Shown: in pieces, positions 32,873-44,184 of the stretch
Layout: every line of letters begins with the position of its first letter
Numbering within the stretch: the stretch's first letter is position 1
Assembly: GCA_964017185.1 (NCBI GenBank)
Contig: OZ024872.1
Coordinates: 39,252,188-39,316,187, forward strand
Source of the DNA: Rugalucina vietnamica
Taxonomy: Eukaryota > Mollusca > Bivalvia > Lucinida > Lucinidae
Direction of reading: 5' to 3'
DNA: 64,000 nt
Made by a program: the position numbers and the translations under genes
Notes under the pieces: model-generated
The model's input: the letters and a program-made list of their open reading frames with translations, nothing else
Told to the model about the DNA's origin: nothing
Databases searched by the model: none

Positions 32873-33224
32873 TATCTGTTATATTTGCATGCGCATAGAA
32901 AGATTATTTCTATTCTTATGATAATCTTATCATAATTGGTCATTAAATATTTTCGTATTGCTATTTCATCATAATCATATTTGTTTAATGAAATACTTAA
33001 AGCAAATCTAATTGTAAATTCGCACAACGGTGTATGCAACGAATTCAAATATCATGTAGTGCGATTTAACAATGACGCAGGTCTGCATTGCAGTAATTGC
33101 GAAAATACAATTTTAACGTCTCAAAGTAGACCACAGAAAACGCGTATGATAATAGAATAAAATATGCACTTTAAGCCAATGCGTGAGAAAACGTACATTC
33201 TTAATTTGCCGAAACAAAGGTGCA
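32873..33224. other. Unassigned A+T-rich stretch
   Basis: Nothing supported. Confidence 0.35.
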
Positions 33225-33408
33225 GATACGCAGTGCAATAAGTGCACAGCTCTCATCGCCATTGTTTTCGCGACACAGATAGGTTGACCTCTCTTTCTGT
33301 TAAATCAGAAAGTTCAAGCTTCTAGCTTGCTTCTGTTATATTATTAACCGGTTTGTGTCGGTCCTGGTCGGAAAACCAAACTGTTGGTTTTCTCACGCGA
33401 AGGCTCAT
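33225..33408 (+). mobile_element. TGAGCC-type MITE, partial
   Basis: The right half is clear: TTAAATCAGAAAGTTCAAGC, CGGTTTGTGTCGGTCCTGGT and GGTTTTCTCACGCGAAGGCTCA. The left end and central hairpin are decayed. Confidence 0.65.
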
Positions 33409-33589
33409 ACCAGTATTAAGAAAATCATTGTTTGGTATATCAGAACTAATGCCTATATATGATCTGAGCGGTAACTATCAAAATGTGTTTTCGCTGTAAA
33501 TGTACATTGTAAACGTACATTTTTTTCAGAAATGGGGAAATGCTTTTTCAGCAATCAACTTATCTTTTGTCTTTATTCATGTCGAATTT

Positions 33590-34705
33590 GTCAAAATTTG
33601 GAAACACCAAAGGCAGGTTTGCGCGCGACGCGGCTCATTGTTTCATTTTTCGTGTGGCGAATCTACACTGGATATAACGCAGCAATACAAATACCTGGGA
33701 TTAATACTACAAGAACATTTAGATTACAGTATTACGGCTAAAGCGGTGGCCCAGTCGGCAAGTCGAGCGTTGGGCTTACTCATTGCAAAAGCTAAGGCTT
33801 ATGGTGGTTTCCCATTTGGAACGTTTACAAGACTTTATGATGCTACAGTGAATTCGGTGTAAAGCTACGGTGCCTCTATTTGGGGTACTCGGGAATACTC
33901 ATGCATAAGTGCGGTACAACACAGAGCTTGCAGATTCTTTTTAGGCGTTGGCAAATTTACTCCTAATGCAGCAGTGGAAGGAGATATGGGTTGGATACCG
34001 GCAGAGGTGCGTCACTGGACCTGTGTTGAAAGGCTCTGGTGTCGTTTAAAGAATATGGATGTTAACAGACTTAATCATAAAGTGTATAAATGGGCAGAAT
34101 CCATGAAAACACGGACTAAAAACTGGGTTTTCCGTTTTCAGAGACATTTAGAGCTTATAAACTGTTCGCATTACCTAAATAACAATTACAGTACAAGCCA
34201 TATATTGTCGACATGTGAGAAACAATATTTAAATGTTTTCATTGATAAATGGAAAGCTGAACTCAGCAGAGAGGGTGCGAGACGGGGAAATGGTCAAAAT
34301 AAGCTTCGTACATATAGAACATTTAAATCAACCTTTGAAACAGAAAATTACGTAAAAGTGATAATGCCTTTTGCCTGGCGTAGTGCATTCGCCAAGTTCA
34401 GGACTGGAGTTGCGCCCCTTAGACTTGAAACAGGTAGATACGAAAATTTAGCGGTCAATCAGCGCACATGTTTTAATTGTAAAGAAAGTGTTGAATCTGA
34501 GCAACATGTACTTCTAAACTGTCCTCTTTATGAAGATCTGCGTGAATTTGTGTACAATGAAGCTTTTAGTATAAATTCCAGTTTTTACTCTTTATCAGAT
34601 GAAGGGAAACTTAAATTTTTGTTCACCTCAAATTACTTGATAAAGACAGTTGCCAAAACCTGTAAAGACATTTTGGACAGGCGAAGACGCTTTTTATATA
34701 GATAA
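33590..34705 (+). pseudogene. LINE ORF2 C-terminal part, 5'-truncated, one in-frame stop
   Basis: One plus-strand frame reads from about 33590 to the stop at 34703-34705. It is broken only by TAA at 33860-33862, between ...YDATVNSV and SYGASIWG. The early part (QQYKYLGLILQEHLDY, then ALGLLIAKAKAYGG) is the post-catalytic end of a non-LTR reverse transcriptase. HRACRFFLGVGKFTPNAAV and GDMGWIPAEVRHW follow. Near the C-terminus is a zinc-binding knuckle CFNCKESVESEQHVLLNC (34469-34522, C-x2-C-x8-H-x4-C), as in many LINE ORF2 proteins. The endonuclease and catalytic RT motifs are absent because of 5' truncation. CR1/L2/Jockey-type ancestry is likely, but I cannot fix the clade. Confidence 0.85.
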
Positions 34706-34879
34706 TATGACTTTCCATTTTAACCTGTAACTTTGTTTTAACATATTATGTAAATAATCGTGTCTCATAACTCTTTTAGAGTAGCTTATGTACTATTTCT
34801 TATGTTTTATTGCCATGTATGTATGTTTGTACATACATGTAAGGTGACACGGAAATAAAATATTGAACTTGAACTGAAC
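34706..34879 (+). mobile_element. LINE 3' untranslated tail
   Basis: It follows the ORF directly and ends with ACACGGAAATAAAATATTGA and a short TTGAACTTGAACTGAAC reiteration in place of a poly(A) tail. Simple reiterated ends are common in CR1- and RTE-like LINEs. AATAAA lies at 34853-34858. The inserted unit therefore spans about 33590-34879. Confidence 0.7.
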
Positions 34880-35344
34880 ACTTTATCGGGTCATTTAGAG
34901 AGGTGTCAAAACTTTATAATATGTTTTTATAACGCTTGCCTTTCAAGCCCTTCAGCGAAATACTGACGCGTGTCTGTGATAGCTAAGACATTTCCCCATA
35001 AAGTGTACTGTTCGATCAAAATCAGTATCTGATTGGATCGGATCGGAAAATAAAAATAACAACAATAGTAATTATAATAATAATGATAAACGAATTTATT
35101 AACATAAATATGTGTTTTTTTCTTTTTTGTTTCTCAAGGAATGGGTTAACATTTGTGCATGCTGATCCGTTTGTAATTTTGACGCAGATGTAGTTTTGTC
35201 ATGAAAAGACTTTTTCACAGATAGGGGTATCGTAAATAGCAAGATAGTGCAGATTATGATAATGTTCGAAAGAAATAGAAAATTAGACTTGTGCTCAAAG
35301 ATAACTTTTTCAATAGTGTAATTGCAATTTTAATGATGTTTTTT

Positions 35345-35346
<2 letters not shown>
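34880..35346. other. Unassigned stretch
   Basis: Short AT-rich motifs such as ATAATAATAATGATAA near 35070. Nothing else supported. Confidence 0.35.

Positions 35347-35397
<51 letters not shown>
35347..35397. repeat. Poly(A) run of about 51
   Basis: An uninterrupted A tract. No SINE or pseudogene body was recognised on its left, so its origin is open. Confidence 0.95.
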
Positions 35398-35398
<1 letters not shown>

Positions 35399-35549
35399 AA
35401 TATTCAACTAGTAGCCAGGTGGTCGACCCGTCGATTATAGGCGCAGGTAAAGTCTCTAAATAAAAACGAATGATTTTATTTTGAAATTGCATATTTTTCG
35501 AAAAGATACACGTGCATCAACATTCACAGTTTTCGTGAAAACGGTAATT

Positions 35550-35594
35550 CCTTCCTTCCTTCCTTCCTTCCTTCCTTCCTTCATTCATTCATTC
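35550..35594. repeat. (CCTT)n then (CATT)n microsatellite
   Basis: About eight CCTT units pass into about four CATT units. Confidence 0.95.
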
Positions 35595-36299
35595 ATAAAA
35601 GAAAGAAAGGCATATTTTTGTTAGCTTTATGTACAGGTATGTAAGCATTTCGCTGTGCGTCATAATTGAATATTTCTATCATCAATGTCAAAACAGGCAA
35701 TAAGATTTTGGTCCGATGAAAAACGAAACTTCACACCCACGGACATTGCACATTATTTAATTTTGACTCGGTTTATGAAATCGGCGACCTAAACCACTCA
35801 ACAAAGACAGCTAAGGGATCAACAATTGATTTATATCGATAAGACAACTGTCCCCAGGCATTGACATTACCTGGACAGATTAGCCGGATGATAATCGAAT
35901 ATCGCCGGCCAATATCGGATATCATCGGAAAGTCTCCGTAAATTTACCTGAGCATTAGTTAAAATCGATTGTTTGCTTCTGGGCCTACCTTGAAATACGA
36001 GATAAGTTCGGGATGTTTTCATAAACACCATGATATTCAGAATAAAATCAAAATTTTGGAATCACAGTCATTAAAGCAAATAATATATACAAAACATACA
36101 GACAAAAGGAACAAAGAGGCATTTAAAATACAGAATGACATGTAGAACATATAACAGTGGTGTGGAGAGGAATGCGAAAATCACGCGTACAAAGACCCAA
36201 AGGATCCAGGGAGGGCCGCTCCTGCAAGCCATTAGGTACTAGTTTAATTCAGCTGATTTACCAAATAAGAATATGATGGCACTTTGTCGCGAATTTTTG
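35595..36299. other. Unassigned stretch
   Basis: Several ATCGG/CCGAT words cluster near 35880-35935 (GATGATAATCGAATATCGCC). Otherwise nothing was recognised. Confidence 0.4.
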
Positions 36300-36770
36300 A
36301 ACGCCCTTCGTATATAAGTAGCTTTTAATCCTTGATGGTGATATGCCAACCGTATTATTTTAACATGTACGTACACGTTCTATAACATGCAACATGCAAT
36401 GCGATAACACTCTTATTGATGTTGTATTTCTCTCTGATGCAACTTTTATCACACAAATAAGTGTTTGTTGCTTAATAGCAGCACCGCTAAGATAAAATCA
36501 TTCATGAGAAATAATAAGGTTTTGTTTAAAAGACATGTTAAAGAATTGACGAGTAAAGCGAAGCGTTCAACGCAATGTGCCACATTATTAAGAAAATGGA
36601 TCTATGACACGATAGCCAACTGACAGTCACATTAGTTGAATCTGTGCCAGCATTCTGAACAATAACAAACAGGTATGGCAAAAGGTAAGCTTGATGACCA
36701 TATTTTAATTGAAGCGTTCTGTAATTTTTGACTGTGGATTTATAGTATTGGTAGGTTAACATGTTTAAAC
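36300..36770 (+). repeat. Dispersed repeat R1, copy e
   Basis: An uninterrupted counterpart of copy d, including the site occupied there by a PLE tail. The 95-codon minus ORF over it is not conserved in other copies. Confidence 0.7.
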
Positions 36771-36944
36771 ATATATGTAAGACAAAAGGTTTCTCAGATA
36801 TGAAGAAAATAACATGAAAATACATGGGTGGGGACTAACAGAAAGCATGGCGATGTACTTGTATAGTGTTGTATAGGCAGACGAGGTACATGCACCATCA
36901 ACACTGAATTATCTACACAGAACAATCATAAGCCTTAGTACTTT

Positions 36945-37030
36945 CATATCAGGCTAACATGTCCGTGAAATATTTACCACCTTATACCCCACGTTTATAC
37001 AATAAAATCGGGATCTGCAGGGATATACAA
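36945..37030 (-). mobile_element. MITE family A, short fragment
   Basis: ATCAGGCTAACATGTCCGTG and CCACCTTATACCCCACGTTTATA keep the order of the family's right third on the minus strand. The rest is missing. Confidence 0.55.
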
Positions 37031-37114
37031 TGGGTCTTACATTAGGTCGGAAACGGGTGTGGTGTGCATTTGTTTTATCGGTGTACTCTCGTGTTCGTCC
37101 CTCCTACTTTTATA

Positions 37115-37350
37115 TGAGCCTCGTCATGAGAAAACCGGATTTTTGCCTATGCGAAAACAAAGACGCAGATCAGCTTCGCAGTAACTGCGAAGCTGATCAG
37201 CGCCTTTGTTTTCGCTACTCGGATAGTACAATTCCTCTTCTTCCTAAATCAGAAGTTTCAAGCTTCTAACCATCTTCTGTGACTGTACAGGCCGGTTGTG
37301 TCAGACCTGGTCGGAAACCCCGAGGACCGGTTTTCTCGCGTCGCGGCTCA
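37115..37350 (+). mobile_element. TGAGCC-type MITE, well preserved
   Basis: TGAGCCTCGTCATGAGAAAA at the left and the inverse TTTTCTCGCGTCGCGGCTCA at the right are terminal repeats. The centre is a hairpin CAGCTTCGCAGTAACTGCGAAGCTG (longest arm 10 bp; 37171-37195) followed by AATAGTACAATTCC-like and GTACAGGCCGG segments shared with the other copies. There is no coding capacity. The 79-codon ORF across it is repeat translation. Confidence 0.85.
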
Positions 37351-37403
37351 TATTGGTCCGTTTCGTGTGACTGAAATAATTTTGAAAGGAACATAAAACT
37401 GAT

Positions 37404-37643
37404 GCCAGAGTTATAAAACTTTTTTCATGCTCAGCTCAGCTGAGACAAAAATTTATCCTGCTCATAAATGTTAAAATGCCAACAATTGTTGGCATTTTAA
37501 CATTTATAAGCAGGATAAATTACCAGATTTTGAGGTATGAACCTAAATTTTCCACAAATTTTGACTATTTGAACTATTTATGAGCAGTTGAAATTTCATG
37601 CTCAGCTGAGCTGAGCTTGAAAAAAGTTTTATAACCTCGGGCC
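37404..37643. mobile_element. Foldback element ending GTTATAAAACTTTTTTC
   Basis: AGTTATAAAACTTTTTTCAT at the left and GAAAAAAGTTTTATAACCTC at the right are inverted repeats continuing through GCTCAGCTCAGCTGAG. A second hairpin lies inside: ATGTTAAAATGCCAACAATT at 37467 pairs with the following 24 bp. CTGATGCCA occurs on both sides (37399-37407 and 37644-37652), a likely target duplication that partly overlaps the left terminus. Confidence 0.75.
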
Positions 37644-37744
37644 CTGATGCCAAAGTCAAAGCTCTAATGAGGGAAATGTGTCTTACTAATCCGACATACT
37701 CCTTAACAAATTGCTTAATCATTGTTGCAATTAAACGTTTTCAA

Positions 37745-37945
37745 TATTAAATCCGTTAGTTTCAAATGTTCTTCTATCACCACACTCGTAAAACTATACC
37801 CTCGTTATGTGGAAACAAAGCATTGAAGCTGTACTTCATTAACTGTCATAGACTATTGCTGTCATTAGCAGAGATAGTCGCATCCTTTTCTGTTATTCCT
37901 AATATCGTCACATTTCAGCTTTCAACTACCACAATGTGACATTGG
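37745..37945 (+). repeat. Dispersed repeat R2, third copy (right part only)
   Basis: CGTAAAACTATACCCTCGTT, ACTTCATTAACTGTCAT and TATTGCTGTCATTAGCAGAG match 14840-14930 and 19330-19420. It runs uninterrupted through the place where 14974-15212 is inserted in the first copy (near 37917). Confidence 0.65.
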
Positions 37946-38689
37946 ACAGATAACAACCATCAGAACATCCATATCAGTAACGCAAGCACTGAAATTAATA
38001 TATTTAAGGAATTAGAATACGCAACACACGAAATTTCAAAGTTTTAATAAATATTTGATGTTTTTATAAAATCATTTTTAGAAATGACTTATTGACTGCT
38101 TTATGCAAGTGAGAAAATGTCACTTTATTGATAAAATTAACGAGAAAACGTCAAAATACGTGAAAAACGTTAAATCTGGCGTCAACATCGGGACGAAGGT
38201 GAACAAACCAAATCTTTTGCAAGCTGGATTACCTGACGTCGACTTGATAATAAGCTTTAAAGACTAGCATCATTGCATACTTAGGTGCCATCCCATATTG
38301 CGTTAAAACTTATTAACGGAATGCTGAAGGTTACAATGATGAAGAATGCGCAATTAGCGCCATTTAGATTATACGATGAGGATCATTTGTGCTTAAACAG
38401 TTTATGTCGACTCGAGATACGTCACAATATTCTTTTTAAACAAAGTGACGTCACAGGTGCCGTACACATTGGTCACCGAAGGTTGTTTTCGACGTTTGTT
38501 AGACAGAATATGACGTTATACAAACTGGGGAAAAACGGATAATCTGCATTGGGTAAAACCTCGATTTTCGTACTGTAAGCTAAAGATTGGCAGTTGATCA
38601 TTTTCAAATCAGAAAAATTGAAGAGCTTAATGGCGTTCTCTTTAATGTAGGGTGTTTGATTATCTAAACCTGAACATTTTATTTATTTG
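37946..38689. other. Unassigned stretch
   Basis: An 85-codon plus-strand ORF at 38285-38542 shows no recognisable domain. No repeats were recognised. Confidence 0.4.
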
Positions 38690-38772
38690 GGCTATTTCAA
38701 CATTTATGAGCAGTTGAAATTTTATGCTCAGCTGAGCTGAGCATTAACAAAATTTTATAACCTCGGGACCAG
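38690..38772 (+). mobile_element. Right-end fragment of the 37404-37643 foldback family
   Basis: TTTATGAGCAGTTGAAATTT, ATGCTCAGCTGAGCTGAGC and AATTTTATAACCTCGGGACC match 37570-37643. The left half is missing. Confidence 0.75.
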
Positions 38773-39023
38773 GTAATAAATTTCTTGCCGGGTGGCAGCA
38801 AAGTTTTCCCTTTTATATACACCATTCAATTATTTCCAAGTGGTTATTTCGCTAATCGACTCGGAGTTATTAGGGTGATATAATACCATTCAAAATGTAT
38901 ATCTGTTTTTCTGTGATCAACGAAATACATGCAATAGTAATGCCAAATTAACCATTCTCTCGAACTTACACTGCATACAATTTCATACTTTGCTTTGTTA
39001 CTCAGGAGACAACGACAGATTAT

Positions 39024-39231
39024 TTGAGTCCCATCACGAGAAAACCGGTCTTCGTGGTTTCCGACCAGCACCCACAAAAACCGGCCTGCACAGTCACAGA
39101 AGAAAGCAGGATGCTTGAAATTTAGGATTGAAGAAGAAGTACTATCCGTGAAGCGAAAGAGAATTGCTAATCAGCTGAGCAGTCTTTGGTTTCGCATAGG
39201 CAAAAACAAGGTTTTCTCGTGACGAGGCTCA
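39024..39231 (-). mobile_element. TGAGCC-type MITE, minus orientation
   Basis: TGAGTCCCATCACGAGAAAA and the inverse TTTTCTCGTGACGAGGCTCA are the ends. On the minus strand the internal order matches 37115-37350, but part of the central hairpin is lost (AATCAGCTGAGCAGT remains). Confidence 0.75.
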
Positions 39232-39480
39232 TTTGTCATCGTCCGAGACAACTTAGGAAAGAAATAATGAGCTATTTTATTGGTGTAGACATACAGGCGC
39301 AACTAAATAATGCATTAGTGCCCCCAGAAGGACAAATTGATTATCTAAGTAGACAACATGCAATGACCACTGTAATCCCACTTTGTTAACATGTCGTGAC
39401 AAAGGTCATTTTGGTTCCGTGTTCCATTAACTTAACAAGTAAACGGGACAACGTTGGTCACGTGGAGGTGACACTGAACA
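39232..39480 (+). repeat. Dispersed module F, copy 2
   Basis: CCGAGACAACTTAGGAAAGA, GACATACAGGCGCAACTAAA and ATGCAATGACCA match 16055-16195. In this copy it directly abuts a TGAGCC-type MITE. Confidence 0.6.
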
Positions 39481-39626
39481 ATGCAAGGATTATACAAAAA
39501 TGTTTGTAGACGTTTTATGTCATCCAAGTCTGGTTTCACATTGTCATGGCTGTTATTACTCAAACGTGTCTTTATCTTTATACGAGAAAACAAGGACACA
39601 GTCCGGCTGTCTAATAATGCCAGCGA

Positions 39627-40230
39627 CGTTTGTAGGGGACCGGAATGTCCGCGGACCGGAATGTCCGCAAAAAATTAAGTTGTTTTAAAAATGTATAAAA
39701 ACATAAATTATCATTAAATATGTCTATTAAATGCAAACATTCAGTGAAATAATTTTAATAAAAACGAAAAAAGAACTTAGAAAAAATTCCTTGCGGACAT
39801 TGCGGGACGCCCCAAAGGGACCGAAATGTCCGCAGACCCGAAATGTCCGTAAAATATTTTTCTCTTTAAACCGATAAAATACCCATCGATTATGCTTTAT
39901 TAATGCGATAAAACAGTAAATTAAAAACATAATGACCATATGACCTACAAACCACGAATGTCTGTTTATAATAAAACATGTTTGACCGTTTGGTCACAAT
40001 TTCTTTCATGTTTACACAATTGTAATTCTGTCGTTCAAATCATTGCATTTCAACGGTAAATTTTAACTCTTCAGTGAGTTTACATGACATTATTCATAGT
40101 AATTAACAGTTTTAATAGCTACAGTTTCAATAAAAAAAATCTTGCGGACATCCCGGACCATTTAGACCGTCCCGCAATGTCCTCAACATTTAAAATTTAT
40201 AATAAATGATGAAAACGGTTAATGATTAAA
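39627..40230 (+). repeat. GCGGACATT-family repeat, left inverted arm
   Basis: It starts ACGTTTGTAGGGGACCGGAA and carries repeated G+C-rich boxes of the type GCGGACAT(T/C)(G/C)CGGGAC with A/T-rich spacers. The whole stretch is an inverted copy of 44185-44783, with high similarity and conserved order. ORFs of 62-70 codons on both strands are repeat translations. Confidence 0.85.
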
Positions 40231-40720
40231 AAGCATATTATTGCGAAAAATGAAGCCCCACTGATTTCTATAATTAATACTAACAAAAACATTATCTTTA
40301 AGATATGCTTTGCCTGTGTTTCAACGGACAGTCGGAATCCTTTTTAGTTTACACCCCTGTAATTCTTACGTAACAAATGCATTTCAACGGAACAATTCAA
40401 TGAGTTTACATGACAATATTTACAGTTTTTAATAGATATAATAGGGATACTTTCAATAAAAATGTTGCGGACAGTCCGGACCATTTTGGCCGCCCAGCAA
40501 TGTTCGCAACATTTAAAGTTTTATCACATTTCTGATCATTTGTTGTTGTGTTATGTTATTTGAATACATCATCTTTAAGATATGCATTTCTTGCGTTTCA
40601 ATAGACAGTCTGGCCTTTTATATGTTTACATGTCTTAATCAATAGTTATTAACGGTTTTAAATATTATTTATCAATATAAAATGTTGATGACATTCCGGG
40701 TCACGGGTTATAAATACTCA
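40231..40720 (+). repeat. Further decayed units of the GCGGACATT family
   Basis: CTTTAAGATATGC(T/A)TT, GTTTCAA(C/T)(G/A)GACAGTC, GTTTACATGACAATATT and TTGCGGACAGTCCGGACCAT recur with a period of roughly 250-300 bp, as worn tandem continuations of the left arm. These extra units have no counterpart beyond the right arm. Confidence 0.65.
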
Positions 40721-41355
40721 TAAATTTTCAGAGAATTCCATTCTTGTAACTTTTATTACGTTTGTTCAAGGCATATCCAATATTCGTCTCTGTATATTAA
40801 AAACAACGTATTTGGGGAAAAACGGAAGCATTACATGGAGACTGTTTGAAACACTTTTAAGTGTTTAAACTAAATCATAATACAATTAACTGACAATGTC
40901 CCATATTCACAAACATGGACTTTGGGTATCGAAAACGTTACATGGGAAATAAGGGAAATTTAATGTTGCGTGGCTGCAAAACCAGTGTTTGTATTTTGTG
41001 TATTGAAAAGGTAAGCGGAATAGTTTTTAGTCGGTACAATATCAGACTCAGTGTATTCGTAACAGGGGAATACCTGTCATTATCACCCCTAATAAACAAT
41101 CCAGGTACAATATCCCATATCAAATGCGTATCTTATCTAGGTGATTATGAGCTCATATGGTTCAAACGACCCGGGGCTAAATTTACAATTGAAGCCTGTG
41201 CAAAACGGAACATTGACATAATGCATGTAAAGCGGTCGATGTAAATTAATGTACTTGTGAAATTTCATTAAAGCACAAAATTGGCATTTTCGCACCAAGT
41301 TAGACAGAAGATTTGTAGCTCCATCACGGCATGAATAAAAATTGATGATTAGGCG

Positions 41356-41356
<1 letters not shown>
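40721..41356. other. Unassigned stretch with a 109-codon ORF
   Basis: The plus-strand ORF 40915-41244 (109 codons) contains CILCIEK and a basic C-terminus but no domain I recognise. It overlaps an antisense ORF. I do not call it a gene. Confidence 0.4.

Positions 41357-41398
<42 letters not shown>
41357..41398. repeat. (CA)n microsatellite
   Basis: About 21 uninterrupted CA units. Confidence 0.97.
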
Positions 41399-41402
<4 letters not shown>

Positions 41403-42127
41403 GGTGCGGTACTGTTTCACCAGTAAACTATTCTGATTCTGATTGTGAACCATTACGTCGAGGAATCATTAAACATGGGCATGGCAACGTTTTAGCGACA
41501 ATGTACAGGCCGCTTTGTGTCGGATCTAGTCCGTTATCCCTGGATTAAACTGAATTGTTTGCGTATTTCACTCCATGTTAAAGTTTCTGCCCATACGGTA
41601 AAAAATGGACATATCTTAGAGGTGTGAACATGCATATTTGTTTTCTCTGTAACGGCGGTGTGAACACGTGTATTTGTTTTCTCAAATGACTCCCATTAAA
41701 CAAAAGGTGTCAGCTCATTCAACTTTGAACCTGATTATTACTGCTACATTCTAATAACGAAATTAAAGAAGCTCATGAGATAAATTGCTACTGAAACCCT
41801 TCTAAATATACCGAATCGCTTCTAATAGACGCTTTCATAGGTGCAATATGCAACAGGCGCGTGCCTAATGACAATCGATTAATAATCGATTAGTTTCAAG
41901 CCAGGTACATGCATAGCGACACACGCCACATGGAATTTTGGTTAATACTGAATTTTGGTGGTCTAAATGGCACATGTTATTTGACTAAATATTCGTTCAT
42001 CCTCTGTTTTCCTGTTGGCATTTTAGCATTTTGATAACATAAGATTCAGAATACTTAGCATGAACAACAGTTTAAAAGTGGTCCACAAAAAGTATGTATA
42101 CTCACTGACATAAAATGAAGCCTGAAA
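41399..42127. other. Unassigned stretch with a MITE scrap
   Basis: ATGTACAGGCCGCTTTGTGT at 41500-41519 and the next 20 bp are a scrap of the TGAGCC-type MITE. AATCGATTAATAATCGATTA at 41873-41892 is a small palindromic duplication. No gene was recognised. Confidence 0.45.
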
Positions 42128-42475
42128 CCAAATTGTAGGTGTGAATTTTCACGGTAGCTATTGAATGGCACGCGAGTACATGTATATTGCTTCAAGATGA
42201 CACCTATGTAATTACCAAAGTTGTGATAGTACGAAGTGTGACGGTCTTGAGCACCTTTAATTTGTAGGTTTTGAATTTTCGCGGTAGCCATTGAATGGCA
42301 CGCGTGTACATGTATATTGCTTCAAGATGACACCTATGTAAATACCAAATGTTTTGATAGTACGAAGGCAGAGCACCTTTAATCTGTAGGTGTAAATTAT
42401 CACGGTAGCCATTGAATGGCACGCGTGTACATGTATATTGCTTGAAAATGCCCTTACATAAACAAAGTAGTGATA
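42128..42475. repeat. 126-bp tandem repeat, three units
   Basis: CACGGTAGC(C/T)ATTGAATGGC starts near 42150, 42279 and 42401. Each unit continues with GTACATGTATATTGCTT and ACACCTATGTAA. Overlapping minus ORFs of 74-94 codons exist only because the unit is close to a multiple of three and lacks stops. No known protein is resembled. Confidence 0.85.
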
Positions 42476-43250
42476 AAACATAATTCAATTAAAATATCTG
42501 GAGGTGCATTGAGGTCTCTGCTTCATACCTTTACAATAGGCGACCCATGACAGGTGAAATTGATTTATTTGTATATGCAGAATATGCAGATATACAGGTA
42601 TACGCCCCGCCCACAATTCAGTGATTGTTTTTATAAGGTGGGTCAGGATATAAAAGTTATTTGATTGGTTGAGAGAATAAAGGGCGGCGCAAACTGCAAT
42701 GGTGAAATTACCATTCACATACATTTTATTATCGTTCAGAAAATGCAAGTTCAGAAAAAAAATACGAGATTGCGCTATGTGCATTTTATGGTACATTTGA
42801 GTTGCTTTTTGTACAGGTTGTTTGTACACATTTCAAACAGTATGAAATTTTATTTTATACTTTACAGTGAAACCCAATGTATATCAAAACTTGATAAAAT
42901 TGGTATTTTCATTGATATGAAATTTCACTGATATCAAATCTCACTGATATCAAAAGTCACAAGTGACTGATATCAGCCTATATCGTCACTGTAATGACGT
43001 CAGATTTTTTGGATTACTTCTGACGTTTCCATTTACTTGACGTCATTAAATGTGTCTCACTTCAGAAATTCAAACGCCTATTATTTATGAACGAAAACAT
43101 AAAGTGTGGGTATTCATTTTCTTAGCTAGAACGTAAGGAACAATGTGCTACCAAAATTATTCGTGTTTTCAAAAAATTTTTGTTTTTGCATTTTCACCGC
43201 CTACCTTGTGCATTGGAAAATGCCTGTGCATTGTATAAAATAAAAAGAAA
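42476..43250. other. Unassigned stretch with TGATATCA words
   Basis: TGATAT(C/G)A-type words cluster at 42910-42980 (CACTGATATCAAATCTCACT). A 114-codon minus ORF (42485-42829) and an 88-codon plus ORF overlap each other, and neither has a domain. Confidence 0.4.
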
Positions 43251-43400
43251 TTTTGCTTTTTTTCGGTGAATACCAAATATATTTCATCTCGTGAGTTGAA
43301 AACATAATAATTTTCACTCGTGCTGCGCACTCGTGAAAATTCTGATGTTTTCAACTCACTCGATGAAATATATTTGGTATTCACCTCAAAAAAGCAAATA
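43251..43400. repeat. 150-bp foldback hairpin
   Basis: TTTGCTTTTTTTCGGTGAAT pairs with the run ending at 43400. The stem is nearly perfect through GGTATTCACC/GGTGAATACC and GAGTTGAAAACAT, with the small loop CTCGTGCTGCGCACTCG in the centre. A worn copy lies at about 59645-59770. Confidence 0.85.
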
Positions 43401-43539
43401 TCCTCTATATATCTCAAATACAACATGCATGGTGATTTTTAATTGCATTTATGTTCATATATTTCATTTTATTTATTTTAAAATGATGATCTATTTTCAT
43501 CGAAAAATGTTTTCGCATTAGTATTGTTGTTGCAACAAG

Positions 43540-43542
<3 letters not shown>

Positions 43543-43609
<67 letters not shown>
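43543..43609. repeat. (TC)n microsatellite
   Basis: About 33 uninterrupted TC units. It gives a spurious Arg-Glu repeat in the 98-codon minus ORF. Confidence 0.97.
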
Positions 43610-43612
<3 letters not shown>

Positions 43613-44184
43613 GGTCGAACAATTACGTTTCGAGCAGGTAAACCATTTTTCGTTTGCTAAATTAAATATCCACGATAAATGAGCTTTTCGGTAGTGCTGA
43701 ACATCTGCCCTTATATTTACTATATACCGCAAGCTCAGAATTTCCCTCATTTTGAGGAAATGTAGCTTCAGCAATTTACATTTATTTATTGGTTTTCAAT
43801 TACAGGAAGCTGTGCAGAGTTTGACCTTTCAACTGGGTTAGTTAATTACCTATCTAAATTGAAAGACCAACAATCTATTAAAATGTTATTAGCAAATAAG
43901 ATAATGCAAGAAAATTCATTATCACTAGCCCTACAAAAACAAAAATGTAGCTTGTGAGTTGAAGTATATTCGGGAAGTGTCGTATTTATTTCCAACCAAA
44001 ACAAGATTGCACAATGGTTTAGTATCCGGGTTAACCAGTAATTCAATGGTCAGTCAGCAGCGAACAAGCTTTGCCTGGAGACAAAAGCAGCCCATCTACA
44101 GTTGTATTTCTTTGGGTCCCAATGGACGGGGCCCATATTCCCACCCGTGTCGTGTCGTGTCGCAATAATATGACATGCTCTTTA
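43610..44184. other. Unassigned stretch
   Basis: CGTGTCGTGTCGTGTCG near 44148-44163 is a small reiteration. Nothing else supported. Confidence 0.35.

Noticed and set aside
40915..41244. 109-codon ORF as a small cysteine-containing protein
   Set aside because: No signal peptide or spaced cysteine pattern, overlapped by an antisense frame, and surrounded by repeats.
42204..42488. Overlapping minus ORFs with repeated HVHACHSMA-like segments as a repeat protein
   Set aside because: They arise from a 126-bp tandem repeat (divisible by three) with no stop codon. Several frames are open at once, which argues against coding.
43478..43774. Arg-Glu repeat protein
   Set aside because: Pure translation of the TC microsatellite.
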